From Bathymodiolus brooksi (taxonomy: Eukaryota; Mollusca; Bivalvia; Mytilida; Modiolidae): a stretch of DNA of 64,000 bases. Position 1 is the first letter of the stretch. Each line of letters opens with the position of its first letter. The position numbers were made by a program, and so were the translations under genes. The stretch is taken from contig OY804588.1 in the NCBI GenBank assembly GCA_963680875.1, positions 58,602,369 to 58,666,368 on the forward strand, read 5' to 3'. The notes below the pieces were generated by a model that saw only the letters and a program-made list of their open reading frames with translations, was not told the origin of the DNA and did no database searches. Below, one piece after another: positions 23,047 through 35,039 of this stretch.

Positions 23047-24045
23047 TTTTTTTAACATCAATATCAAAGATTTTATTTAGTAAATATCTTTTTTTTTTTT
23101 TTCTTCTTTTTTTTTTTTTTCATCATAATATAATTTATTCAAAATCTCCTGTTTACAATAACCTTAATGGCCCTGGAGTGAACATTAAGGGTCCCTGTTT
23201 TACATAAATCTCACTTGTCCAGGGGTAGCTAGTGAAAATAAAAATAAAAAGTCCACTTAAACATATTTCATATTCATTTGTTTTTACATTTCATTATAAT
23301 ATACACAATTGGACGATACAATTATTACCATGCATTAGCTTTATGTTCATAAATAATAAATACTCATATGTTATTCAGAAAAAGTTCTAATTTGTTTTTA
23401 TCATTTTCATTAATATGCGAAGTTTGTAATGTGCATTGTAAATGTTTTTTAAAATTATTTTTCCAAGTGTTGAAAATTGTTTGATCTCCAATTCGGGATT
23501 GGTTATATTTAACCTTATTACGTATTTTCCATATTTCCCACTTTGAGATAAATATTACGGTATTAAAAATGACGTCTAAATTCTCACCCCCATATAGCCC
23601 TAACATTATATTTAATTCCTTGATTTCTATATTAGCTGTTAATCCAGATCTGTTAAATATTGCTTCTATTTCTTTTATAATTTTGTTCACAGAAGGACAT
23701 TTAAAAAATAGATGCTGCATCGTTTCATCGTTGTCTCTTATTTGGCAGAGATGGCATCTTCCGTTTGACAAATTCATTTTTTCAATCTATGTTCTGTATA
23801 ATTTATATTATGGAGACATTTCCACTGGAATTCTTTGACCTTATTAGTAACTTTGATTTTCTTTAATTTTGTCCAAGTTTGTGTCCAGTCAATATTACCC
23901 CTGTACTGTTCTTCCCACTTAATCTGACATTTTGGTTTTATATTTTGTTTAAAGATTCCCTGAATTACTTTTATTTTCAATTTATCAGGTGATATAATTG
24001 TATTTGACTCATTTAAAAATTGTAGCTTATCGTTGATAAATACTC
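23047..24045 (-). pseudogene. LINE 3' fragment with zinc knuckle
   Basis: Minus-strand frames 23980-23774 and 23777-23364 carry 'WEEQYRGNIDWTQTW' and the knuckle CHLCQIRDNDETMQHLFFKC, the C-terminal end of a LINE ORF2 from a different family than 24046-25555. The frames overlap with a frameshift near 23775. Long poly-T tracts at 23047 and 23086-23120 correspond to the poly-A tail region. It abuts the next LINE without an intervening tail. Confidence 0.8.
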
Positions 24046-25555
24046 AAAACTATAATTACATATAAAACTATTTTATTCTAATATATTCTATTGTATAAGT
24101 TATGATCACAGTTTATTTAATATATGATTGAACAATGAATTCATTCCTAGTAATTTATTTTCCTTCATTTTTCTTTGAAATTCATTTTCAAATAACAGAT
24201 AAACATCAATTGTCTTTGTCTTTTGTTCGGATACATAATAGGATTCGTAAATTGTAAATGCCAATATAGTTAAAAAATAATTTAGATGAAAATATTCTTT
24301 GTCGAAAATTTTGTACCCAAATACTAAATGTTGAAGTCTGATATTGTTTTCAAATTGGACTTTTTTTAACATTTCATTTATTTTATTCCAAAATATGTCT
24401 AAATATTTACACGACATAAAAAGGTGATCATAATCTTCTTCTACTTTACAAACATTACATAAACTGTCAGTTGATATTTTCCATTTGAACAGATGTGATT
24501 TGGTTGGAATAATAAATTGTAAAAATAAATTCATATAAGTCTGTTATATTTTGAAAGTCTTGGATATTCAAGTAAGTTGTCCAAAAATGTATACCTATAG
24601 GTTTGACAAAAACTTTGTTTTTGATAATATTGTAAAAATCTTGTTAACTAATTTATCCATATTAATCACCCTACCAGCAGAAATAATATTTTCTTTTTTT
24701 ATATTAATAGTAGTTTTCACAGATTTTTCTTCTGATAATTGCACATACCACCCTTTAGCAATTGCCTTTTTTAGTCGACGAAATTCACTAAAAAAAAAAT
24801 ATATTTTTTAATTTCTCTATCAAATAGTCTTGTGATACCCTCGTCTGTTATGTCGTTCACATACAACAGGTTGCTATCAATCCAGTTTTTATAAATTAAA
24901 CTTTTATTATTAAATTTTATCTATTTATTACCCCAAATATTTTGGTTTCTTATCTCTCTAAAATTAGTTGGTGTTTTTGTTTGTCCACCTCCAAATTCTA
25001 CCTAACAGTTTATTATTTCTTTATAGAACTCTGGGATATCATTAAAATTTTCTATTGATTTACCATTGTCTATATTCATTTTAAAAATTAGCCAGTTTTT
25101 TCCAAATTTATCTAAATATTTTCTTGCTATAACTTTCCAATTTGATGTTTTTGAACTAAGCAGTCTTTTGACCCATGACACTTTGAGTGATTTAAAATAA
25201 CTGTTTATATCAACCATATTCAACCCCCCACCCTTTTCATAATCCCCTATTAAAGTTAATCTTTTAATTTTATCCGGTATCCCTTTCCAGATAAATCTGT
25301 GAAAACAAGATTCAATTTCCTTTATGTACATCTTTGCTACTACACATGAACTGGCTAAGAAGGTAAATTTCGCCAGGATGAGTATTTTTATAATAAGAAT
25401 TTTCCCCATAATAGTTAGATTTCTTTTTCCCCATTCTGTAAATTGATTTTTCATTTTTTCAATTTTCTTCTCCCAGTTAAGTGTTTGACATTCTTCCTTG
25501 TTATGTCCAAAGAATATACCTAATGCTTTAACAGGATTCTGTGTCCATTTAATAC
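24046..25555 (-). pseudogene. LINE ORF2 C-terminal part (L1/Tx1-like), continues at 30349
   Basis: Minus strand 25454-25002 gives the 'GKRNLTIMGKILIIKILIL' thumb region, and 24534-24106 the CNVCKVEEDYDHLFMSC knuckle and a C-terminal stop at 24106. It is related to the LINE at 15846-17625. The RT active-site part is found at 30349-31070. The two halves are separated by the LINE at 25556-30348, inserted with duplication of TAATAC. Several stops and frame changes make it inactive. Confidence 0.85.
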
Positions 25556-25595
25556 AAGGATCAAAAAGCTAGAAGAGAAACCCGTTGTTCAACCC

Positions 25596-26229
25596 GTGAT
25601 ACAACCAGTTACTGAGTCGGGCCAGATTAAAACTCTCACAGCAGACATTCACGATTCAAAAAGTAAGGTGCTAGACTTGCAGTGTCGTAGTATGAAAAAC
25701 AGTCTTGATTTCATTGGTCTATATCAATCTCAGTCCGAAAATTGTGAAAATAAACTCAGAGGTTTCATCAGACAGGAACTACAGATTGATCACTATATTG
25801 AATTCGGGAACATCCACCGATTTGGGAGACGCGGGACAAATAATGCACGACCTATTGTAGCTCGCTTTATATATCATAATGACCTACAAATGGTGCTGCA
25901 AAACGCATATAAATTAAAAGGATCCTCTTTCGGCATCAGCGAACAATATCCCGCTGAAATTAACAACAGAAGAAAAAACCTGTATCCGATAATGATGGAG
26001 GCAAAACAACAACGACGTCATGTGGTTTTGTCCGCGACCGGCTGTTCATTGACGAGAGCAATACATACCACCTGAAGACAGACCCGTTAATGTTGACAAT
26101 GTGTGGAACTCCCCTCCCCACTTACAACACGGACAAGGACATAACTCACACATAACACCTGGTAGACCAATGAAGCGACCCCGACAGGGATCGTCACCAA
26201 ACCAAGGTGGTTTTATAGGCCGTGAATAG
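25596..26229 (+). pseudogene. LINE ORF1 (L1ORF1p-like RNA-binding protein), frameshifted
   Basis: The product would bind element RNA. The centre reads 'ENKLRGFIRQELQ...IEFGNIHRFGRRG' followed by 'RPIVARFIYHNDLQMVLQNAYKLKGS' and 'YPAEINNRRKNLYP', the order seen in L1ORF1p-type RRM and C-terminal domains (family resemblance recognised by eye). A frame change near 26035 is followed by a basic tail ending at 26229. The start is partly guessed, because the N-terminal coiled-coil region is short here. Confidence 0.7.
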
Positions 26230-26269
26230 GACAGCCAGGGAGAACCCTCTCACAATCATTCTCCGAACT

Positions 26270-29200
26270 ATGTTGTAAAAGACTTAAACGTTTGTAAAAA
26301 TTATGGTTGTATGCATACAAATATTATAAATAAACATTTCTCAAAGTCTGATAAAATACAAGACTTTCATATGATTGTAGATGATGATCCTGTTGTTGTA
26401 GATGAATCAATTAAATTTTCATTTAATAATGTTAATAATGAAGTAGTGTTAGTAAATAATACTAGTACTTTATCTACTGATACATGTATATATATTAATG
26501 ATTTAAGTAATGAATCTGAAATATCTAATGATGGTCTCTCAAATATAGTTTCAAATACCACTGCCACCAATATAACATGTACCCGTGGCTATAATGTTGT
26601 TAACTGTATCGAGAGCAATATAAATAAAAATGTAACTTGCAATTCAGAAAAATAATCAAAAGAAAGTTATGTATTATCAGATTATCTTGATGTAGTTGAA
26701 ATAGAAAATAGAAATTTTGATATCATTTATAATTTTTATTATGAAACTTGTATAAAAATAATATATCTGATAGGACTGAATCGTTAAACTCATCTTTGTA
26801 CTCAATTCCGGTCAATAATCACGATATAAAATTAATCTATTTGTGGTTTCAAATCTAAACTTAAATACCCTGAATTCGAAAATCTAATTAGGTCGAATGA
26901 TTTTGTTTGTTTTGTAGAAAAAAAACCCCGATATGTTCGATTCAATCGATATACCAGGTTATGCATTCAAATCTAAACATAGAAAAAACGTAGCTCGTAT
27001 GAGATCAGGTGGTATACTATTAGGGTTTAGAGAGAATTTAGTGAACCATGTCCAGATATTAGAAAATGAATGTGAGTTTGTATTATGGGTTAAAATTGAC
27101 GGAAAAGTATTCAATTTAGGGCAACCTGTTATATTCGGGACAATATATATACCACCAGAATATACTAGATATTCTTCAGACGAAGCCTTTAACAAAATGG
27201 AACATGAATTACATTCTGTTTCTACTAATTCTAAATATGTTGGCTTAATTGGTGATTTTAATTCAAGAACCGGAGAAGATGATGATTATGTAAATGTTAA
27301 TTTTGAACATGGTGACAATAACATAGATGAGTTTATCGTGCTGGTATTTTAGAAAACCTAAACATACCACTAAAACGTAAAAATATTGATAAAACTAAAA
27401 ATAAATATGGAAATATGTTGCTTAATTTTTGTAAAGCAAACCAGTTGTTTATTGTAAATAGTCGTATTGGTGATGACAAATGTATTGGTAGGTTAACATG
27501 TAGAAATTCCAGTACTGTAGATTATTGTATTAGTAGCCCATATTTATTAAATCGTTTGTAAACTTCACTGTACAAGAATTTAATTGTCTTTTTTCTGACG
27601 TCCACTGTCCGCTTGCTATTTCATTTGCATGCAACTCAGTCAAAGATAAAACTAATCCGGAAAGTATAGAAAACAACGGTGTAGCCAGAATCAGGAAATG
27701 GGATGTAAACAAGCAATTAGATTTCCAAAACAATATAGAATCTTCTGAACTGCCCGAACTGTCAGATAAACTAGAAAATCTACCACACGAAAGATTTAAC
27801 CCAAATATAATAGATTCATTAACAGGGGATTTATGTAATATTTTGATCACGTCTGCCAGGAAAACCCTTGGTTCAAATTCAGGTAAAAACCATAAGGAAA
27901 AACAGTTTTTAAGTAAACCATGGTTTGACTTAGACTGTAAATTCGCCCGAAAACATTTTAGGAAAATAAAGAGACGATTCAAATCTAGAAAGACTGACTT
28001 ATTACATTCAGAGCTACGCGACGCTGAAAAGAAATATAAAAATCTTTTAAATAAAAAATTTAAACATTATTCTCAAAATATGACAAAAAATCTAGATGAA
28101 TTACATTCGACAAACCCAAAGGATTTTTGGAAATTATTAAATAATGGGAAGAGAAAAAATCAACCTGATAATGGTATTGACAAACTTTTCGACTTTTTCA
28201 AAGATTTAAATTCCGAATCAGAAGGTAACGTTTACGAAGGTCAACTAGATATGGATGAAGGAACTTTAGAACAAATCAATAGCCTTATTAATTTACCAAT
28301 AACAAAAGACGAAATTTTTAAATGTGTCCGAAAACATAAAAATGAAAAAGCTAGCGGTGAAGATGAAATAATAAACGAGTATATCAAAAGTACGGTGAAC
28401 CATTTATTAATGTTTATGAAAAAATATTTAATGATATATTTGATAATGGTATTATGCCTTGCAGTTGGTTAATTGGGATGATAAAACCTATCTATAGAAA
28501 TAAAGGCGATACATTTGACCCCAAAAATTATAGACCGATTACAATTGTAAGTTGCCTCGGTAAACTTTTCACTGCAATACTGAATGAGAGATTAACTGAA
28601 TTTTCTGAATCTTTTTCTGGTTTAAGTGAAAACCAATCTGGCTTCCGCAAAGGATATTCCACTTCAGATAATATGTTCACTTTGCAATCATTTTTTTGAA
28701 ATTCTAAAATGTAAAAAGAAAAAAATGTACTGCGCATTCGTTGATTTTATGAAAGCCTTTGACACTGTTTGGCGAGCTGGCTTATGGCATAAAATGTTAT
28801 TAAACAATATAAATGGGAAAATGTACGATGTTATTTTTAATATGTATTGTAATATAAAATCATGTATTGTGCTTAATAAGTGCAAATCAGATTATTTTGC
28901 ATGTGACAATGGAGTTAGAAAGGGAGAAAATTTATTCCTGTTTTTATTTTCCTTATTCTTACATGACTTAGAAACTTTTCTAGAAGCCAAAAATGTTACA
29001 GGCTTAGAATCAATCTCAGGTGATCTCGAAAACCAGTTAAATATTTATTTGAAATTATTTATAATATTATATGCTGATGATACGGTTATATTATCAGAAT
29101 CTGAGAGTGATTTACAGGCACAGCTCGATGCTTTTCATGAATACTGTTTAATCTGGAAGCTGAAAGTTAACATTGATAAAACTAAAATTGTCATATTTGG

Positions 29201-30229
29201 GAGTGGTCGTACACCTCAAAATGTATCTTTTAAATATAATGGCTCCGAAATTGAAGTAGTCAAAAACTTCAATTATCTCGGTATTATTTTTAACAAAACT
29301 GGCAATTTCAATCTGGCAAGAAAACGTTTAGTGGATAAAGCAGTTGTTTCTATGTATGCAGTACTCAAATTAGGAAGAAAACACAATTTATCTATAAAAT
29401 GTCTATTGAGTCTTTTCGATAAAATGGTAAAACCAATTGTACTTTATGGTTGCGAAATATGGGGATTTGGAAACAATGACGTGTTAGAAAAAGTACACTT
29501 AAAATTTTGTAAAATGATTTTGAACCTCAATGAGGTCTACTCCGAATTATATGATATATGGTGAATTAGGTAGATATCCGGTGGAAATCGGCAAACATTA
29601 TTTGTGGAAAACAATCCAAAATATCATGCATTATGTATAGTTTATCACACCATATGTATTCGTAACAAAATTTCGATATTAAATGGATAAAATGTTTGGA
29701 AAAAATATTAAACGAAACTGGTTTTTCTAATATATGGCAAATGCAAACTTTCAAAAGCATCGAGTGGCTAAAACAAAGTATAAAACAAACATTGTTAGAC
29801 CAGTTTTTACAGGATTGGAATTCGTCAGTCCATAATTCCCCTAAAGCATTTAATTATAGAATTTTCAAAACTGATTTTAAATTTGAAGAATATTTTAATA
29901 TTTTAGATGAACAAAATTCCCTTCTTTTATGTAAATTTAGAACTACAAATCATAAATTGCCCATAGAAAAGGGAAGATGGAGTAATATTCCGAGGGAAAA
30001 TCGCTATTGCGAACTTTGTCAAAAGAATCAAATTGGAGACGAATATCATTACATATTTGAATGTACTAATTTAAGCGAAAAACGTACTTCACTACTTCCA
30101 AAATATCTAATTGAACGTCCCAATATAATAAAATTCCAAAATTTAATGACTAGTGAACGGAAACCAATCCTGCAAAAACTATGTAAATTTATTAGATATA
30201 TAAATATGATAGTTTGTCCTCCCGGCTAA
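26270..30229 (+). pseudogene. LINE ORF2: endonuclease, reverse transcriptase, zinc knuckle; broken
   Basis: 26840-27352 holds the APE-type endonuclease with GDFNSRTG. 27843-28472 is the linker. 28454-28699 has the early RT motifs (KNYRPITIVSCLGKLF, SGFRKGYSTSDN). 28626-29564 has FVDFMKAFDTVWR, GVRKGENL (normally RQGE) and the active site YADDTV near 29070, then 'NFNYLGIIF'. 29696-30229 ends with CELCQKNQIGDEYHYIFEC. At least five frameshifts or stops separate these parts. 26311-26655 is an asparagine-rich open stretch upstream of the endonuclease. Order and motifs are those of non-LTR ORF2; the clade is not assigned. Confidence 0.85.
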
Positions 30230-30348
30230 TTCCATCAGTCGATTTACTGTATTTGTATATATTGTATATAGTTTAATCTGTCCATTTATTTGTAACTTCT
30301 CTGTATATGTGCTATGCACTGTCAGTTTGAGAAATAAAGATTATTATC

Positions 30349-31070
30349 TAATACCTCTAATTTTGTCTTTACAATTTTTTAGCTTACCGATCCATATGCC
30401 CTCTGTTTTATTTCTATTTAGAATTAACCCTGAAAATGACCCAAATATTTCTATTTCATTCATGGCTAAAGCTATGTCAGTTTTGGAACTCACAAATAAC
30501 GTTGTGTCGTCTGCTAATTGAGATATTTTAATGATGTGTGATTTATCATCAATTTTTACTTTTATCCCGTTAATATTTTTATTTTCTCTAAGCCTTAACG
30601 CCATAATTTCCACGGAAATAACAAATAAAAGGACAGATAAAGGACATCTTTGACAGTATCCTCTAGTGTTTTTAAAAATTTCAGATATCCATCCATTATT
30701 TATCACACAGGTTTGTATATTATTATATAATGTTTCCACCCAAGTAACAAAAGAATAATTGAACCCATAATGTTTTAGTGTTGAAAACATAAAATCCCAT
30801 TCTAAAGAATCAAAGCTTTTGAAAAATCTAAAAAGATAATTGCCCCTTCTATCTTATAAATGTTTGAATAATCTATAATGTCTTGAATCTGTCTTAAATT
30901 AAAACCTATAAATCTATTTTTAATATAACCGGTTTGGTCTTCGTTGATAAGTTTTGGCAGAATTTTCTTCAAACATTGAGCTAAAGTGTACGAAAGGAGT
31001 TTTAGATCAGCATACAATACAGATATTGGTCTATTGTTATCTAATTTCAATGTGTCATCTTTTTAAAATA
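30349..31070 (-). pseudogene. LINE RT N-terminal part, continues at 24046-25555
   Basis: 31050-30802 gives 'RPISVLYADLKLLSYTLA', 'NEDQTGYIKNRFIGFN' and 'IIFLDFSKA'. 30790-30344 gives 'RGYCQRCPLSVLLFV' (normally RQGCP) and QLADDTTLF. These are RT motifs 2-5 of the same LINE whose C-terminus is at 24106-25555. The element is 5'-truncated at about 31070, where the right 143-bp duplication begins. Confidence 0.85.
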
Positions 31071-31213
31071 AAACATCGGCAGCATGATAATGCTTAGTAT
31101 ATAAAGATATGGAATAGTACATACATGGTCTAAGCTAAATTTTACTTTGGGTGAACTCGATTAATTTTGTTTACTATTATTACTGTTAATGAACAATACA
31201 ATATGTTTATATT
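31071..31213 (+). repeat. 143-bp flanking direct duplication, right
   Basis: Mate of 22904-23046. It abuts the truncated 5' end of the LINE nest. Confidence 0.9.
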
Positions 31214-32967
31214 AGTACATACTTGTAACTACCAATGATGGTTGCTATGAACAGCGATGACAATATGGTGTGACAAGTACAACATACATATCACTTCTAA
31301 TCGATATTTCTAAAGGTTAATTTAAAGCTTGCGTGTTTCATTTTTCCGTGCGTGTTTCTTTGTTTCATTTTTCCGTGCGTGTATCTTTGTCTTATTATTC
31401 CGTGTGTGTATCGTCTGCCAAATGTAAAATAAAATACTAAATAGAGGAAGCTGTGAAAACAATCACAATCCGATAAACAAATCAATATCAGTGAAACATA
31501 ACAGTTAGTATTTAATACCAGAAATGTGAAATTAACAAACACATACTAAACTTTGTTTTACTTGTTCAAGATATCTAGTTTTTTATGACATATTTTTTCA
31601 TTAACTTCTTTATAAGGCATATAATATGAGAACTGAAATCATCTCTTTTATGGTAAAGTGTCGTTCGTAATCTTTCCTCCATTTCGAGGCGTAGGTTAAA
31701 GGTATCAAGCAGACCTAGAGTGATACTAGCGGGGAAATTCGTTAAATTCAAATAATGTTAATTATTATCCTAGATAAACAGGTATTATATTGTTGTTCAA
31801 ACAGATGATACTTTAATTCCTTTCTAAAATGAAAGCTAAAATTATCAGCTTTTAAGCTTTCACTGAAATTCCGTAGGAATTGTATTACTCTCCCGTATGA
31901 CATTGAACTGGAAACAAGAAGGCTAGCAGATTTGTCCGTCCTCTTAGTTAAAAGTGTTTTTCAATAGCATTACATATGAATTGTGAACTTATAGGGAACG
32001 GAAATGCTAACGAATAATTCTACATATATTGAATGACAAGATAATATAAAAAAGTGCTTGAAATCTACTAAATCAAATAGACATTCACCTACTGCCTTTA
32101 ACACACGTAATATTTCCATGGGCTAGCAGAATTGTAAATCTAATCTTTTGAATTTCGTAGTTTTCATAAGAAATGTTACGTAGAATGCATTCTACAAAAT
32201 GTGGATGGTATAAACAAATCATACACACAGCAGAAAGGGAATACATGTAGTACTAATAAATAAATAGTGTTAACTTGTCGTATTTCGCAAGAATACGGTT
32301 GAAAACAGCGGTTGTACCGTTATTTCCTAATCTTCACCTATATACGTTATGCTATGATATAAACGTTAGAGAACGCCGAACGGGCAATTAATAAATGAAC
32401 AATCTAGAGAAACTGGCAACATTGGGTATATATGACACCTGACGAAGACAAACAAAACAAAACCACACCACTATATGCCAACAATGACAAATAACGTAAA
32501 TACGACATCAACCCTTCTACAAACAACTGAAGGTAAAGACGAATCGTACATCGTTTTTATGCGAAAATCGTACCGTACATTTGATAGCAAAAGTGCAGTA
32601 AGTCACCGAAGATCGTATTTTCTATAGCAATTATATGAGCAACCGGTGTATATACAATGATATTTTACATCATTAATACGCGTTTACTATTGGCCCTTCT
32701 GCATCACGTCACCAGTGGTTATTTTTAACAGCATGATATGTGATGACGTCAATATTGATCATGTGATAGATATGACAAAACAATGTTGACTCCATTCAAA
32801 GCTAAAATGGCAGTTTTCATCGCTTGAATTTCAAAAGTCACGATGTGCCATGTTCAGATCGCGATCATGGATTCAGTCCAAGTTCTGTCAAATTAGACTT
32901 TTAAATTGGTATTTGATCGTTCTCCAATAAAATTGCAGCATTAAGAGAAAAGAGTTATAAAACATAA
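31214..32967. other. Intergenic, no gene found
   Basis: AT-rich. 31325-31410 has three imperfect copies of 'catttttccgtgcgtgt'. I see no coding exon with splice sites or element ends. Confidence 0.4.
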
Positions 32968-33135
32968 TTCTTCTACCCAAACATGCCGATATTCATGAGA
33001 GACAAAAATGACACATATTTGTGGCATTATCCAAATGCGACCCATCACACAACAAGTGATACAAATATGTCATTTATAGAAATAAATACTAAAAAACAAT
33101 TCAAATTACATATCCACACGACAGTGCCGAATGCT
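32968..33135 (-). repeat. Split repeat B2
   Basis: About 168 bp, over 90% identical to 33459-33625 (shared 'cttctacccaaacatgcc' to 'cgacagtgccga'). Confidence 0.9.
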
Positions 33136-33285
33136 CTTTAATCAGTTAGTACAAACAAATGTATTTATAACATAAATGTCACGATAAAAAATGGCAAAAT
33201 GTCACTATATAAGTAAACAAAAAGCAAAACTGCTTATCAAAAACCTCCACACGCAAGATGAAAAATAAACAAGTAATCACTAATT

Positions 33286-33345
33286 TTTTTTTTTTTTTTT
33301 TTATCTGAAAATACGACTATTCGAGCCGGCCCTATCGTGCTGAAT
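33286..33345 (-). repeat. Split repeat A2
   Basis: Poly-T followed by 'cgactattcgagccggccct', matching 37739-37795 in direct orientation. Confidence 0.9.
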
Positions 33346-33458
33346 GACACGTCACACTCGACAGCTCATGAGGCGGGAAAAAGAAGCGCCTCTATGGGCA
33401 GATAAGTAAAAGAAATCAATTTCAATCTAATTCATTCTTCAAACGATTGAAATTATAT

Positions 33459-33625
33459 TTCTTCTACCCAAACATGCCCATATTCATGACAGACCAAAAT
33501 GACACATATTTGTCGCATTATCCAAATGCGACTCATCACACAACAAATGATACAAATATGTCATTTATAGAAATAAATACTAAAAAACAATTCAAATAAC
33601 ATATCCACACGACAGTGCCGAGTGC
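33459..33625 (-). repeat. Split repeat B1
   Basis: Direct copy of 32968-33135, placed just downstream of the recombinase gene. Confidence 0.9.
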
Positions 33626-33710
33626 TGAAATCAAAGAACGGGTAAAGCCTATCTTTATTTATTTTTCATCTTGCGAAAATAACGAATTAAAAAGTTATAA
33701 ATTTAATACT

Positions 33711-34682
33711 CTATAACCCTAATTTTTTGGAAACAGAGAGCCTATCAATCAACGAGTCCTTAACATAGCCATCCTTAGCTGTTTCAGAACGCCACCTCCC
33801 GTGCTTTTTAAATAACCTATCTGAAATTCCTAAATTCGCACAAGTTGTGGCACCACAGAATCGTAAACTATGAAGACCAAACTTCTTAATATCAGGCACA
33901 AAAGACTGAAAAGCCTGAATAAACAACTCTCGCATACGACTGTAGGAAAGTGCTTTATCACCCCGCCTTAAAATGTACATATCCTTACACTTAGTTAAAT
34001 TACGAAAAATAAATTCATTAGAATCCGCCAAAATGTTACCCCAAACAAGGTATAATTCCAAATATTTAACTGGACACAAATTTGAATCCGTACGCACAAT
34101 AACTACAGAATTACCGTCTTTGTATATATCTGTTTTACTATTCGGTATAAATATGCAAATATACGTGGCTTCGAAAGTAATGTCACTTCTTCTGATTTGT
34201 AGCAACTCAGATATCCTTAAAAATCCAGCACACGCAAGTAAACATGCACAAATTGTACGTTGAGAAAATAAATCATTTTCTTTATAATTGGAATTATACA
34301 TCAGCGACAATAGTTCTGGTGTAATTGGTTCCTTTTTCACGGTCGGTGTTGCTAACTTTCGGTTCGCACCTTCTAAAACATTTTTCACTAAATACGTATC
34401 AGTCGGAGACGGTTGTCCTATTAAATTATGCGCCCACAGTAAACGGTAAAAAGCTTGTGTAACTGGACTAACAGTACGACATGACTGAACTAATGACAAA
34501 AGGTAAATAGCAACAAAGAACGGTTTTGCAGGTAAAATATCTACACTGGGTATTCCATTAATTGAAGCCCACTTTTTCCAACGAATAAATCCCAAATGGT
34601 ATATTTTTACAGTAGCATTCGCTCTAGATACATTTAACAATTCTGGAATAAGGGTCACCGATCCAGCTAAAGATGCAGGCAA
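33711..34682 (-). CDS. DIRS-type tyrosine recombinase, intact
   Basis: 323 residues. It integrates the circular DNA copy of the element by site-specific recombination, replacing the integrase of LTR elements. The N-terminal SAM-like region covers about residues 15-120. The catalytic core shows the first Arg in CAGFLRISELL (about residue 155), then LHSLR (HxxR, about residue 270), KHGRW and the tyrosine in AKDGY (about residue 305), the R...HxxR...H/W...Y set of the family. No lesion is visible, and the length fits DIRS recombinases. The start at 34682 is the first ATG of the open frame. It is preceded by about 350 bp without a clear frame, where pol decays. Confidence 0.9.
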   Translation of the reverse strand: MPASLAGSVTLIPELLNVSRANATVKIYHLGFIRWKKWASINGIPSVDILPAKPFFVAIYLLSLVQSCRTVSPVTQAFYRLLWAHNLIGQPSPTDTYLVKNVLEGANRKLATPTVKKEPITPELLSLMYNSNYKENDLFSQRTICACLLACAGFLRISELLQIRRSDITFEATYICIFIPNSKTDIYKDGNSVVIVRTDSNLCPVKYLELYLVWGNILADSNEFIFRNLTKCKDMYILRRGDKALSYSRMRELFIQAFQSFVPDIKKFGLHSLRFCGATTCANLGISDRLFKKHGRWRSETAKDGYVKDSLIDRLSVSKKLGL

Positions 34683-35039
34683 TTTTTGTATGTCGGTTTT
34701 GAAAGCCTGGAAAAATACATGTATAAAAATAAAACAATTTTAAATACATAGTACATACATGTAGTTTTAAGGTATTCTGAAATATAAAACCATCACCTAA
34801 TTAGTATTTCAACATAGGATACATCCTTTGTTTGCACTCTCCTAAACTACATTTAGGACTGACACCCCACCACCAGTGTTAGTACTACAAGGCTAGCCTA
34901 AAACTAACCTTAAGCTTCAATCTGAACACCATCAGATAAGCATCACAACCACCACCAATTAAATCAGTTATATACTGAAATCTATTCTCAAAGCTAACAT
35001 TCTGAATGTCAGATCCACATTGCCAAAAATGGCCTTGTT

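Larger units (their letters stand above)
25556..30348 (+). mobile_element. LINE with L1-like ORF1 and endonuclease/RT ORF2, nested insertion
   Basis: A nearly full-length non-LTR element inserted into the minus-strand LINE. The target sequence TAATAC is present on both sides (25550-25555 and 30349-30354). It has an ORF1 (25596-26229), an ORF2 (about 26270-30229) and a 3' end 'gaaataaagattattatc'. Both ORFs carry frameshifts, so it is inactive. The clade is uncertain. Confidence 0.85.

Noticed and set aside
26311..26655. Separate asparagine-rich gene
   Set aside because: Lies between ORF1 and the endonuclease of a LINE and is best read as the ORF2 leader.
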